DNA of 64,000 nt from Hofstenia miamia (Eukaryota > Xenacoelomorpha > Acoela), in contig SCFE01000108.1 of assembly GCA_004352715.1 (NCBI GenBank), positions 19,654-83,653 on the forward strand. The letters run 5' to 3'. Shown here in pieces: positions 1 to 11,631 of the stretch. The notes below the pieces were generated by a model. The model worked only from the letters and a program-made list of their open reading frames with translations, was not told the origin of the DNA and searched no databases. The first letter of the stretch is position 1, and every line of letters begins with the position of its first letter. The position numbers and the translations under genes were made by a program.

Positions 1-1
1 A

Positions 2-262
2 AAGCAAAGTGAATCAGTCAGTTATTTAGGAGTGGAGATAGATAATGAATTAACATTTGAAAAATTTCTACTGAATAAGATTCAAAAAATGACTACAGGC
101 AATAAATATCTTTATCACTTACGCAATGTAATATCAAGCAATTATCATAAACAACTAATACATGCTTTCTGTTTATCTCATTTTCAATACTGTTCCTTTC
201 TTTTAACTAACTTAAATTCGAAACACCGTATGCTTCTATCAAAGACATTAATTGGTGTATAA
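2..262 (+). pseudogene. Non-LTR retrotransposon RT, C-terminal fragment
   Basis: The reading frame is open from the left edge. It carries the block just after the polymerase palm in CR1/Jockey-like LINE reverse transcriptases: SYLGVEIDNELTFEKFL, then a helix ending in a SHFQYCS motif. It stops at 262. LINE-like sequence with frameshifts probably continues to about 560. The fragment is decayed and the rest of the element lies outside the window. A weaker relative lies at 19540-20540. The clade assignment is inferred from motif style only. Confidence 0.65.
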
Positions 263-1076
263 AAACTCTAAACTTTGCACAAAAGTATAACGAAGCATCA
301 GTATATCGTAATAAACAAAAATATTATCTCCGTTCTCTCAAATTCATCTGCATATGCTATCTATCTTATTTAAATTCAAATCTCTGCAAACATCTCTCCT
401 TTTCCTTAATGACTATATTAAATTAAGTGAGCGATCGCAAAAAATTTTGTTTAGATAAAAATTATAATGGCTTTCATAACATATGGATTACATTGTGGAA
501 TAATTTAGATTATGAAACGCGAATAGAAAAAAAACTATAAAAAGTTGAGAAAAAAATTCAAACAGTATACATTAGGGGACGGTAATACACTTAATGCATT
601 TGAAACATACACCCAACATTGAGCACCTACACAAACATTCACTCAAACATTGATTATATTATTATATATTGTACATATTAATTTGTAGTAAATTGTTTGT
701 TTTATTTTTTTTGTCATGTGTTAGTTTTTAGATTTTTGTATACATATATTGCGCAAAAATATTGCATTTCAAAACAATGGGTGAGCATAGCAAAAACAAT
801 AACGTTAATACAAAATTGACCTTAATGAGATGTCATGTTTATCGATTTTGAAAAGAATTCTGCACTAGTCTAACATTTGTTGAGTAATTGTAGAATGATG
901 TCACTCTTAATTGCGTGTATAAGCAAATAAATTTTGCTCTTGCTCAACGAATAACTAATGGTTTCTACAACGATGCTATGTATACCTAAGAAATCACTAT
1001 CGATAAAACAAAACTAATTAAATCATAGTAAAATATATTTTGATAAAGTAGTGCACATAATATTATCACCCAGTGA
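263..1076. other. AT-rich stretch, LINE 3' remnant then non-coding
   Basis: The first 300 bases look like further degenerate LINE C-terminus and 3' UTR, interrupted by stops in every frame. The remainder is AT-rich, with no coding, RNA or repeat signal that I recognise. Confidence 0.4.
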
Positions 1077-1758
1077 TTAATAATGAAAAACTTTATTTAC
1101 CCGCTGAAGGCAGACACCACAAAAACATAAAAACAAGTCAAGTTTTACGACAGCGAGGACAGTCACAGGAGTTAAAGTAGGAGCAGATGGAAGAGTAAGC
1201 GAAGCTTGAGAAGGGCTCAGCAAAGAGGAAAGACAAAGATTTCTTGAAGCTCGGCGGTGGGGAACAGAAATCAATGGTTGTTGGAGGGTTGAGAGTCAAG
1301 ATGTAATTAGCAGCAATATAAGGACGATTGAAAAATGAGTGAAGGGTGCAATTTTTCTTGGGACGACGAATGGAGAAAATGACAGCATCAGAGCCAGTCG
1401 AGCGGGAATGAGAGAACTTAATGAAATCAAAAAGATTAAGGTCCAATTTGCGAGTGAACAGAAGATCACATGGATGGAAGTAGAGCGAAAGTGGGATAGT
1501 GGAGAATTTGAGAAGAGCGTCTTTGTATGGCAAGGGAGGAATCCATTTGAAAGCACGCTTCTGGAAACGTTCCATAGAGTGGAACAAGGAACGAGAAGGC
1601 CACCAACAGGGAGAAGCGTAGAGAAGATTGGCGCGAGGAAGGGACTTGAACAAAGAGATTTTCACAGCAGCCGTGGAATTAAAGAGAAGTTTGCGGAATT
1701 GGGCAAAGAATGAGGAATTAGCTTTGCGGAGGCGCAAGGACACATGACCAGACCAATT
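1077..1758 (-). mobile_element. 5'-truncated LINE, RT C-terminus and 3' end
   Basis: The minus-strand frame from about 1758 to 1138 encodes the thumb and C-terminal region of a CR1/Jockey-type reverse transcriptase. The recognisable motif is YASPCWWPSR...MERFQKRAFKWI, followed by PLSLYFHPCDLLF. It ends in a Cys-rich tail (SCDCPRCRKT). A short 3' UTR with an AATAAA signal follows and ends in an ATT-rich stretch near 1077. Base composition is clearly less AT-rich than the flanks, which suggests a fairly recent insertion. The 5' end is truncated, as is usual for target-primed insertion. It lies downstream of GST exon 1 and so is probably in a GST intron. Confidence 0.75.
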
Positions 1759-1928
1759 TCAATAATCATTGAAATATATTGCTGGTAATACACGCTAAAT
1801 GAATAATTTAGTTTTGTGCATATTTTGAAAATCAGTATAGTACGAGAACTTAAATGAAATTGAAAAGTTCATTGCAGTGCTAACATATGGATAAAAATCA
1901 AAATGAATGTAAGTTTAAATTATGGTAC

Positions 1929-2138
1929 CTTTTTAGCGAAGTATTTTGCAATAGCATTAGACTGTCCGATACGCTTTCCTTCAATCTCAACGTATGGTAG
2001 TTGGCCAAAAGGACTATCTTCTTTGTAATTAGAAACATCGTTCACCTCCTTGTAGCTAATATTCCCTGCGGCCAACACATAGCGAATAATTTCCCCGCGT
2101 CCTTGAAATGGAAAATAGTATAGTACTGGCTCGCACAT
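1929..2138 (-). CDS. Glutathione S-transferase (sigma-like), first coding exon
   Basis: Seventy codons encode a GST N-terminal thioredoxin-fold domain. Visible features: the likely catalytic Tyr8 in VLYYFPFQGRGE; the cis-proline segment FGQLPYVEIEG around residues 44-54; and the glutathione-binding QSNAIAKY around 59-66. The pattern is that of sigma-class enzymes (hematopoietic prostaglandin D synthase-like). These conjugate glutathione to electrophiles or isomerise prostaglandins in the cytosol. The exon ends in phase 0 at AAG|GTACC; reading on gives a stop after two codons. The start is chosen because an AG acceptor lies one base upstream. The C-terminal helical domain is not found down to position 1, so the remaining exons must lie outside the window. 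Confidence 0.88.
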
Positions 2139-2150
2139 CCTGGAAAAACT
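2139..2150 (-). promoter_or_regulatory. Splice acceptor directly before the GST start codon
   Basis: On the minus strand a T-rich tract ends in CCAG, leaving a single G before the ATG. This would be a trans-splice (spliced-leader) acceptor or the end of a 5' UTR intron. The U2AF2 start has the same arrangement. Confidence 0.55.
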
Positions 2151-4240
2151 ATAATTAAGCGACTAAATATAAAAACAAATTTATTATAATTCATTGAATA
2201 AATCAATTTTTAATTCATCCTATATCATAATTACAGAACATTCTAAATTTTTTCGAAAAGCTTTTTTAAATTCTAAAAATGTCGTCTATAAGCTGGGTTC
2301 GGACCCGTATATTGAATGAGCTGTAACCTGTACGCTCAGGCCGTAACCCGTACTTTTAACGTACGGGCTGAAATTTCGAATTTAAATTCATAGAATGATA
2401 TATATTATGTTATAAAACTGTTAATCTTATATGTTTGAAGAAATAATTCTGGTATGTTTAACCATTCTAGGCGTTTTGATTGGTTGAAAGTCTTCTTTAT
2501 AAAAGAAAACTTGCTCTACTTAAAAGGCAAAGAAAAGCACACTAAAGGTGACTCTTATTTTTTGGAAAAGTTTGACGATTAAGTCGAAGAACTTTGATAA
2601 TAGCATTCTCTTGCTATCACGCATTTAATAAAACTACTTGTTTAGGTAAAGTAAAGTGGGTAAAACCCACGTGTCGCTGTTGCCAGCATTATAAAAATAT
2701 TGAAAGAGAACATGGTGGCATAGAGCTCTATAAATAGTTCCTTTGTTTTTGAAGCGCTTATCTTTCAAAAACAAGGACATGCGTATGTGTGAAGAGGCGT
2801 AAAAAGTTATATTTGTAGATTTAATACGTATTAAAATTGCATTCATTCATTGTGCATATTGCTTAATTCTACAAATTAACTTTAAATATGAATATCACAA
2901 CCTTTTGGAGATTGCAAAACAACCAAAAGGAATTCTATTTGTAAATTATTAACGTAATTATAGTAGTGCATTGAATGCCACAAAATAATCGACCTGTTGT
3001 AAGGAAACCTTTAGTGGCAACAACTTGCTGTTTTGATGTAATACTGCAATCGTCAAAATATTTCTGAATATGCAAATTCACAAATCTTCTAAAAATTATA
3101 GAATTGACTTGTGTGTATTTTAGATTTTTTGTAATAAAACATTTAAGAAACAGTAACCTAATATAGCACGGGTAAACGGTGTCAAATTGTATTTACTAGA
3201 ATTATGCAGCGCTCTATCTTCGGTTAAAATGTGATATCTCCCGCGTGTGGTTTGCACCCCTAATTACGTATAGAGACCCATTTTTAGGGATACGACTGCG
3301 GGCGAAAGATAGTAAAGAACAATAAAACTGTGCTTAGACTGTTCTAATAACAAATTGTTCTTGCTAATATACAAATTAATATCAACATATGTACAATTTA
3401 CATGCTAAAAAGAAAACATTTGGTCTGGTCAATTCAACAGCCAGTACTGATACTACATAAATTAATCGAAGCTAACTAATAAAGAATTAAGTAAATGAAT
3501 ATTCATTCCGGAATAACTATCTATATAGTTTCCGCAGTAATGTAAATACAGGCACAAGTGTACAGAGATGGAAGTGGCACGAAAACTTAGTGGTATGGCC
3601 GGCTTACTTATATTTCTGATAATTTAAGATCATTGCTTAAAATTTGCTTTTAAATTTTCGGTTTGGAAGATTAATGCTGTCATTCGATAGCATTAATTGT
3701 TTAGGAAATTTTCCCATTCTGAGCAGAACTTTAGAGTTGAGTTCATGTTACTCAGTACAAGTTCAAGTTCTTACATTTAAAGTTTGAGTTCAAGTATTCT
3801 TTAAAAAATTCTGAGTTCAGTATAGTTATTTCTAATTCTGAGTTTTCCAAGCTAACAGTAATAATCTATGATTGATACAGAAATTGAAATTCAAAATAAT
3901 TTAATTTTTATGGTATTTTTGAGTGGATTTTTGATTGAGTTCAAGCTTTAATGATTTCTCTTCCCACTTTTTCTGTTTGACTTTTGCAAGCTTATTTGCG
4001 TTTTAGTTCTTAATATTCCAAGTACTCAAAAACCCTGATTCCGAGTACTTGAAAGTCCTGATTACATTTCTCAACAATACTTTACTAAAAATTGTTCTCT
4101 TAAAACCTAAAATGCAAATGGTATTGACAGAATTTGGCTTAAATAATCATAAATGAGGCATAAAGGCAATAACATCAAAGGATATATGAATATATATTTG
4201 AGTATTAATGTAAGATTTCAAATACATCCCTATGAGAAAA
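2151..4240. other. Intergenic AT-rich region
   Basis: I recognise no gene here. Around 3720-4060 the motif GAGTTCAAG and its variants recur irregularly, suggesting a degenerate simple repeat or an old MITE. Short palindromic GTACGGG/CCCGTAC stretches occur near 2310-2370. Confidence 0.4.
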
Positions 4241-5408
4241 TGTGGCTTTGTTGAGAAATCAGCATGCATTCCTACCCTTTCTTAATAAAAGTTAAAAGTA
4301 AACAGATCGTGTTAGAGAAGAGTGGCCACCCTTGGTCAACCTGATACAGATAACCTCTTAGAAGAGTCACATAAGACTAGAGCTAAACCTAAGTGCTAAG
4401 TAAAATAACCTACACTCAGTGCATTCCTCACCTACCGCAATTTAGGTGAAAGCATTAATAACAATTTTAATAATGAATGACAAGCAGTACAAACACCCTA
4501 GCCGTATACATAACCTAAGTTAAAGGATATACCAGTCAACTCGTCCGCCGTCTGGGTGCCCCTTAACTACGCAATTGAAAATTAGAAAAACATAATTTAG
4601 TAAAAAACAAAACAAGAGAAAATAAAATTAAAACGAATTTACTACGAATAAATCGAAGAAATAAATTGAACAAAACTTGGATATATGTACAAAATTAACT
4701 GGCACCTGTAAACAAAAGCATACTGTGACATTATAGGCAAATACGTGGCAGGTACAAAATTGCTTTCTGATTCAATTTTACCGCATATTAAAATTAGCAG
4801 AAATGGGGGACTTTCACCCAAAATTAAAAACTGTCAGAATGCTACTATATTGCTGAATAATCAATAGAAAAATCCGTATAAGAGGTGACCAGGGTTTAAA
4901 AATTAAATATTTTCAAAATATTCAGCATTTACATTAACATTTTGTTACGTCAGAGAACCTAATTGAGAATTTCCCACGCGTATTTAAGCAATATGGTACG
5001 GATAAAACCCACCAAATTTGGACGACCTTAAAAACTCACTAAATGTGAACATATGATAAAAAAACTTTTATAAAAAACCCTGTATGTTGCCCACAATTTC
5101 GTAGTAAAGTTCATTTAGGTCCTCTGACGTCACAGCAAAAATTAGAGTTTAATACTGAATATCTCAAAGGTAAATAATATTGAAACCCTGGTCGCCTACT
5201 ATACGAAATTTTCTATTGATTATTCATCTATATAGTAGTATTTTAGCAGTTTTTAATTTTAGGTGAAAGTCCCCCTTAACTAAAATATAAACAGCACCAT
5301 TTCAGTTTGCCAAATTACAATTGGAAATGATTCCTAATAATAAAATTGAAATTGTAATAAAATAAAATAATGAGAGTTCCAAGAGTGTAGAAGTGTCATT
5401 ATGCCACA
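4241..5408 (-). repeat. 3' LTR of the gypsy element (interrupted)
   Basis: This is colinear with 15727-16532: shared blocks include GAGAAATCAGCATGCATTCC near the start and CATTATGCCA at the end. It starts TGTGGC and ends GCCACA. Relative to the other LTR it lacks about 95 bp and carries a 471-bp insertion. The divergence between LTRs indicates an old insertion. Confidence 0.8.
4805..5275. mobile_element. MITE with long GGGGGACTTTCACCC inverted repeats, copy 1
   Basis: The ends are GGGGGACTTTCACCC and GGGTGAAAGTCCCCC (one base differs on the right). The inverted repeats extend about 100 bases inward, through a CCAGGGTTT block. There is no coding capacity. The other LTR of the host element lacks it, which proves insertion after the LTR formed. 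A close relative occupies 62765-63205. The superfamily is undetermined. Confidence 0.85.
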
Positions 5409-5425
5409 TGCCCACCCGTCAATGG
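5409..5425 (-). other. Polypurine tract of the gypsy element
   Basis: The minus strand reads ACGGGTGGGCA immediately before the 3' LTR start TGTGGC. A G-rich tract at exactly this position primes plus-strand DNA synthesis in LTR elements and supports the LTR boundary. Confidence 0.65.
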
Positions 5426-5619
5426 GGCTATAGAATTTAGTCCTCCAAAATAACTCTTTGCAGCTCAATGAAAGACTTAGTGCATTTTACTAAAGCTATG
5501 GCATGAGGATCATTCCATGAGAGAATGTCCGAATATCTGGTGAGGCATGTCACATAGCACAGAGCTTCCAGTTGTGTGCTTACACATTTGGCAAAGTTAT
5601 AAAATCAAGGATTTCCCAT

Positions 5620-7852
5620 TCAATCAGAGATTAGAATGTTATTGCAAAGGTTGTTAAGTTTTCTATTAAACAACAAGTAAAACTTAAGATATAATCTAAA
5701 TCCCTTAATAGCAATTAGCAGTGTGAATTGTGCATCAAAGTCTGAAGCATGAGTGTCATCCTCTATGATTTCTGTATTGGGATAAAAGAATTTAAAGAAA
5801 CTCAGTAAGTTGGAATGATTTAATCTCATCAAAAAATATTGAGATGTTACATAGAAACAATTTCTTTGGTCATTGCTTCCAGATCAGAGATGTTTGCTCT
5901 CATCATTGTGATGAGTTTGATTCTCTTTGAGATGTTGTAATATTGTAAGGTTTCCTGAATTAAGTTAGACCACATAAGGTCACCAATGCTGGAGAATAAA
6001 ATTAAAGTTTGTGTTGGTAGCTTGGAGATACTTGATTTAATGTAATCAATTTGTTCAGAGAAAGGTTTACCATTTTGAAATATGTGCTCTTGTGAGACAT
6101 GACCATCACAGTAGAATTGGGAGGTACGTGTCATCTTCTATAATGTGTTTCAACTTAGACTGCTTGTACTTATGGAATTGATTATTTTAATTAAGTCACC
6201 AATGTTGTTGACATATTAATCTTGATCAGGTAGTAGAATATTTACATGATGTTACTTACAATGTTTAGATCTCCATGAAGTGTGTATCAAGGAAGATAGA
6301 ATACAATAGTTATTTTCAATAGCAACACTAACTTCTAGTGACATGTGATTTGTGGGTATTATATCCAGCCATGTGATCCCTATGGTTACAGGATAATTCG
6401 CTTGTCCATGAACTATGTGCTCCCATAGGGAATTGGAAGGTAAGTGTTTGTGAAAACTTGATACATTTTCTTCTGAAATTCATAGCTTTGAGGATGTACA
6501 TTCCACATCAAGCAGTTGAGAGTGAGGTTTCAGTAACATAATGATTTGATTTTTCATTAAACTCTCCATAAATAAAATTTTCATAAGAGCTATGGAGTCA
6601 GTTTCCTTAATCACAGGAAATGGATGAGGAACTATAGTTGCTTGTGTTGGTTCTATGACAGTAACTCTCATAAGATAATTAGTTAATTTTGATTTGATCC
6701 CACTGAATTTTCTTTGTACTGGTGTCTACTCCAAGTTTTTCAATGTTTTTGAAGTCAACTTGTTGTTGATGACATGGCATTAACTGTAATTGTGTTGAGG
6801 TTAGAAACAATTCCTGCATTTGCATTGCAGAGATTGATTGTTGTTCAAGTTTGATTATTTCAATAGGAATTCTTTCTATCCTGTCTTTTTTTGTCTTTGA
6901 TGGATGATTGTATCTTACTATAGGAGCACTTAGGGTAGAGTGCATTGTGGTAGTTATAGAGTATTTTATTTTTTATAACTAAAAGGCAACATTTAGATTT
7001 TTTATAGTAAGCATTGGTGGAATGTGGAGTTGGTTACTGTAGGGGAATGGTTGACAAAGGTGAAAATTCATCTGTAACCATTGTGAATTTTGTGTCACTG
7101 GTAGCTCCCCACATGTACTTTCATACAGGTCTGATATGATATGGACATCTCAAGACTAAATTGTGAGTTTATTACTAATGAGCATAATTGGAAAGTTACC
7201 CAATGGGTTTTCATTGCTAATTACCTGACTATAATATTCTCAAATGTTAGCTAGGTATTTTTGGCTTGTGGCAACATTGGCAGTGAGGTTCCATATAAAA
7301 GCCCATTTTCAAGTTTAGCAGAGATAGGATTGATAGCTATTTTATGAAACTTGGTTTTTCTGAACTGTTCTTGTTTCTGTGTTGGAAAGAGGCAAGATTA
7401 ATGTCGCATCTTCTGTTAAGTATATTGACATCAGGAGGTCAGGTTTCTTTGTAAAGTGTAGCATGGAAATCAGTGTGATCTGACACTTCTAAGGAGTATA
7501 GCAATCATTCTACAGTATAATGATAAGTCTGTGAAGGAGATGCCATCATGATCACAGGCCAAGAATTATTGGTAGGTCTATCTGCTTTAGTTGTTTTCCA
7601 AATGTTGTTAACCTTGTTGAGAGTGGATACAGATTTTGAGCATAAAAATGACACATGCTTATTTGTAATAGTGTTTGGAGCATGTTTCTCTCTTATTAGA
7701 TCATATATTTGAGTTTGGAGCAACAAATCTCCAGCTATACATTTGTCCACCATTAAGTGCATTAGAAACATGAAAATCATGCAACCAAGTATAGTGAAAT
7801 TTTGCTGTTTTAGAATAAAGGAATTATCTAAACTAAGTTCTAATTGAAGCAT
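5620..7852 (-). pseudogene. Region after integrase, possible env-like remnant
   Basis: Between integrase and the 3' LTR there is about 3.3 kb with several minus-strand open segments: 7852-7505, 6945-6679, 6671-6480, 6134-5847 and 5832-5620. The first has a hydrophobic stretch followed by Ser/Thr/Asn-rich sequence with potential N-glycosylation sites. The last ends in an aromatic, hydrophobic segment. Position and composition would fit a broken third (env-like) ORF, as found in some Metaviridae. I recognise no fusion peptide or furin site, so the assignment is weak. Confidence 0.35.
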
Positions 7853-8149
7853 AATTCAATAAAAAATAGAAAAATGCAACAAAGAAATTAAGATTGAAAT
7901 AAAGAAGAACAAAAAGAAAAGAAATGTTTTGCTATTTTTCATTTAGTTTGCTTACAACTGATTTAATAAATTGTATAGACAAATATCTGCTGTCAGCAGC
8001 TTTTTACAAAAATCAGTTTACAAAAAGCTCCATGCTTATTTTAGTCCTCATACATAAGACACACAGAACTTCTATGTGCTACAATAGAAATTGTACAGAT
8101 ACAGGTACTTGTTTTCACTATCAATATGTTCATAAAATTTAGTTACTGT

Positions 8150-8900
8150 GAAACTTAGTTGATGATGAAATAAATTCTTCAGAATTACATTTATCTTTAT
8201 TCTTTACTGGTTTGATTTATTATTAAAATGCAAAGCTAAGCATTTCATGCAAAGTAGTGATCAGGAAACCATGACAAGGACGACTATTGAGGTCTAAGTC
8301 CCTGATCAAGAAAGGCATTTAAGTTATGGATAGGTATAGAGTTGTTCTAATTGTGCTTAGCTCACTATCCACTGAGATCATTTACATGTAGTAAAAAATT
8401 TTAGAAAAGTGAAGTAGCCAACACTAGGATTATTATATCTTCATTTAGATCCAAATTCTACTGACAGTAATTGACAGATAATTGAATGAATTTATTAGAT
8501 GATTAGTTATCATATTTATATATAGGTTAGGAAACTTCTTTTTATTTAATAGTTGTATATAAGCTGAGTAGTATCATGTTTATTTATTCACTGATAATTA
8601 GGGCACACCATAAAAATCTTTCCTCTTTGAGCTTGAGCTGAATCATCAGCAGCTGGGAACCTTGCAATGGATGGAATGTTGGTGAAGGGATCTGGCATCA
8701 GGCTGATGCCCATTACCAAGCTGGAGTTGGATGTTACCTAAACAGTAATCAGTTAAGAATTAACAGGAACTAATATTAGTTATTTCTAAAGCAATTCTAA
8801 AGACTATGCAGTTTGGGAAGCTAGACATTGCCCCACAATAGTCAGATGGATAGATTATACGGTGGCAAGTCTAAGTGTGTCAGGCTAATGAAAGTGAGTT
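8150..8900. other. Gypsy internal region without recognisable domain
   Basis: This lies between the integrase core and the possible env region. It probably corresponds to the decayed integrase C-terminus, but I cannot identify residues. Confidence 0.35.
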
Positions 8901-9310
8901 CTAACTGTGTTTGCGATGCGTCAGTGTATACAGTGTGACGTTCATAAGTGATAGGGCTTTCCTTTTCAAAATTGTTGATGCAATTGTTTGCGCTGTTTGA
9001 TCAATAATAGGTATCATGTGTGCATACTTGGTGAAGTTGTCAACCATTACAAGGATGTATTGGTAGCCCTCATTGTCCTTGGACAATTGTTCAATATCAA
9101 TGTGTATTATTTGATTTGGTGCTGATGATGTAATTTTTTGGAATTTGCTGCATTGTAAATGAAAGTGAAGAGTGTTAGTGATGACACATGTCTTACATTT
9201 ATTTATTACGTCATATACTATTGCTCAAAGACCAAGACCAATATATTGTGTGTTTAATGTATTTTTGGTTTGGATGACGCCAATGTGGCCTCGTTCATTG
9301 AATTTGCGTG
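8901..9310 (-). pseudogene. Gypsy integrase, N-terminal zinc and start of catalytic core
   Basis: The minus strand reads ERGHIGV, then CKTC (the second half of the HHCC zinc module). Next comes QIIHIDIEQLSKDNEGYQY with the first catalytic Asp, then ILVMVDNFTKYAHMIPI and DQTAQTIAST, both typical of the Ty3/gypsy integrase core. One in-frame stop separates the zinc halves and the core is truncated at 8901. No complete DDE triad can be read. Confidence 0.8.
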
Positions 9311-9690
9311 TTATTTCTCATTTTTAGTATTCAGGAAGTGCAATTTCATTATGATGCTTATTTGTATAAAGAGAAGACTATATTAGTTGTTAGTTGCCAT
9401 TTGTAGGAATTAAAATATTTAGATAATGTTTTTTTAATTGTGTATCTGGATGTTTCAGTTTATTAATGATTTGTGTTAATTGCATATCGTTTTTCTGGTG
9501 TTTTATTATTTCTATTTCTGATATTTCCTCTTTAAGTTGAATGGGAAATATCGGGTGCCCTTGTCTATCAGTGTTTATGATAGGGAGATTATCATATGTT
9601 GATTTTGAGATAAAGGGAAATGGACCTTATCAAATTTTTTTGTGTTGTCCTGATGGTACTGAGTAAGAGCTGTCATTAAATTTGCATTAG

Positions 9691-10508
9691 CCCAGATAAC
9701 AATTTTGGTTGTTTTTACGTTGTTTATGGTTGTTTCATTCTTTTGGTTGTTGCAGCAACCATTAACATCATAATAACAACCATTAATACTAATTTGAGCA
9801 ACTAAAAATGTGATAATTTAAGATTCAAGCAGATGCTTGCAAATAGAACTCACTTCATCATTTTGATTACTAGATCATTTTTATATAAAGAACAGAATTG
9901 CAAAAAGCCTTTTTGAAATATTAAAATTGTGAAAAATTATAATATACTTGGTAAGCGAATTTTCAAAATAATTTATTCATGAATATTTGGACACCTTCAA
10001 ATTATCTGTCAGATAAAAAAGTTACATTTGAGCAGAAGAGATTCTTTACGATTTAAAAAAAGTATTATTTCAAAATTTTACCTAACTTTAAAAGTTTAAA
10101 TTTTTGTTAAATTTGGCATATTTTTATGCTTATGGTTATCATTTAAAATCAAGACATTCATTCAAAATTTCAGCAAATATTGTATTTAATGTATTTATTG
10201 TATTACTGTTCTGCCCTTTGTTGGGCTTGTGTTAGTTTAAACAGCAATGTTTGAACTGATTATCAATATAAATTTCATGTATTGCATATAAAAGTAGTGC
10301 TAGAACAATCATGGTCAACATAAAATAATGTTGTTGCGACCTAAAAATAGTGCTTTTTTTCAGAAAAAACAACCAAAAAGCAACCTAATGTGACGTTGTT
10401 GGAACAATGTTGTTTAGACCAGTCAAAAGGGTACCATTTCAATGTTAAAACAACCATAAAAAAACAACCAAAAAACAACGTTGTTTAGACCAAAATTTGT
10501 TATCTGGG
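9691..10508. mobile_element. CCCAGATAACAA-ended DNA element nested in gypsy pol
   Basis: The terminal inverted repeats are CCCAGATAACAATTTTGG and CCAAAATTTGTTATCTGGG. Close to both ends there are repeated, partly palindromic motifs (GTTGTTT, AACAACGTTGTTT) that could be transposase-binding sites. There is no coding capacity over 818 bp, so it is non-autonomous. It interrupts pol between integrase and RNase H. A similarly built element lies at 49189-49683. Confidence 0.7.
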
Positions 10509-10732
10509 AGTATGCTGTTTCCCTTTTCGATAAAAGATGATAAATTTGAAATTTGTTAGATATTTGATCCAACAAGCTATTATGTTGGAGCGATCACCTG
10601 AAAATTTCTTTAGCTAACTGAGCCCAGAATTGGTAGTATGAGCTGTAAAATGTGACTGACCAAGCAAGATTGGCGAAATTTTTTAAGGCTTTCAACATAA
10701 GAGCAAGTATTTTGTCTTTGGTGGACCCATAG

Positions 10733-11264
10733 TTAAGCACTGTTGGTTTGAGTTTTGACTAAAAAATTGAATGGAGATTTGGTACGATTGATGAATTGGC
10801 TTAATGTAGCACCTATTGCAAGGGAGCTAGCGTCAGAATTGATGATGAACTCCTTGGAGAAGTTGGGTGTATTTAAGCTTGGTAATTTATTTAATTCGGT
10901 TTCCAATTTATTGAGTTCAGTTTGGTGTTGCCATGACCATTCAAAAGGCACTTTACCTTTTGATAAATTTTACATGTGAATAGTCTTATCCGATATATTA
11001 GATATAAATGCTTGGTAATAGTTAAAGAAAGCTAATATTTGCTGTAGATCTTTTTTGTTGTTCAGAGGTAAAATTTTATTTATTGTAGATCGGGCATCTT
11101 TTAAACTGATTTTATTTTGCTGAATTTGGCGCCCTAGTAACATTACAGATTGTTGAAATAATTTACATTTTTGCTGCTAATTTTTAAGCCAGATTGTGTC
11201 AATAAATGTAATCTTATCTAACTTATTAATGCGCTCATCAATGGTTTTTGATGCAATTATATAT
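10733..11264 (-). pseudogene. Gypsy RT thumb/connection and RNase H start
   Basis: Translated with stops, the minus strand shows the post-palm block (LFQQSV, LLGRQIQQNKISLKDARS, LQQILAFFNYYQAFISNIS). RNase H then begins as FEWSWQHQTELNKLE...FSKEFIINSDASSLAIGATLSQ, with the first catalytic Asp in NSDASS. These are hallmark Ty3/gypsy motifs. The RNase H C-terminus is lost. Confidence 0.8.
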
Positions 11265-11272
11265 GTGGTGAC

Positions 11273-11623
11273 CAGACTTGTCAATGAGCCGAGCTTCTCC
11301 TGATCTGAGCCGAGCTTGAGCACAGTATTTGATATACAATGAGCCTATTTTAGGCAAAGCAAGCTTATAGTTCTGCTTGTTAATTTGATGATGGAGATTG
11401 TTCTTATTTTTTGCAGACAGTATACCTTCCCTATATAATCTTATTTATGAAATGTTTATTAAATAATAGAAAGAGCTATGTAAAAAATTATTTGAGAACA
11501 ATATTTTTAAAAAAAACGAGCTAAAACGAGACTCATTCAAAAATTTTATGTGGCAAGCAGAGCTGAACTTACATGAAATTTAAATGAGTCGAGCTTGGAA
11601 ATGTTGGCTTGTTGACAAGTTTG
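11273..11623. mobile_element. hAT-type MITE inserted in the RT catalytic region
   Basis: It begins CAGACTTGTCAATGAGCC and ends with the inverse (GTTGACAAGTTTG). It is flanked by an 8-bp near-duplication, GTGGTGAC and GCGGCGAC, which with the CAG terminus is diagnostic of hAT elements. Its 351 bp have no coding potential. It is inserted in the reverse transcriptase next to where the YxDD catalytic box should be. A second, 5'-truncated copy is at 14745-15064. Confidence 0.85.
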
Positions 11624-11631
11624 GCGGCGAC

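Noticed and set aside
2280-2370. GGGTTCGGACCC, resembling a tRNA B box
   Set aside because: No A box at the right distance and no cloverleaf; part of short GTACGGG palindromes.
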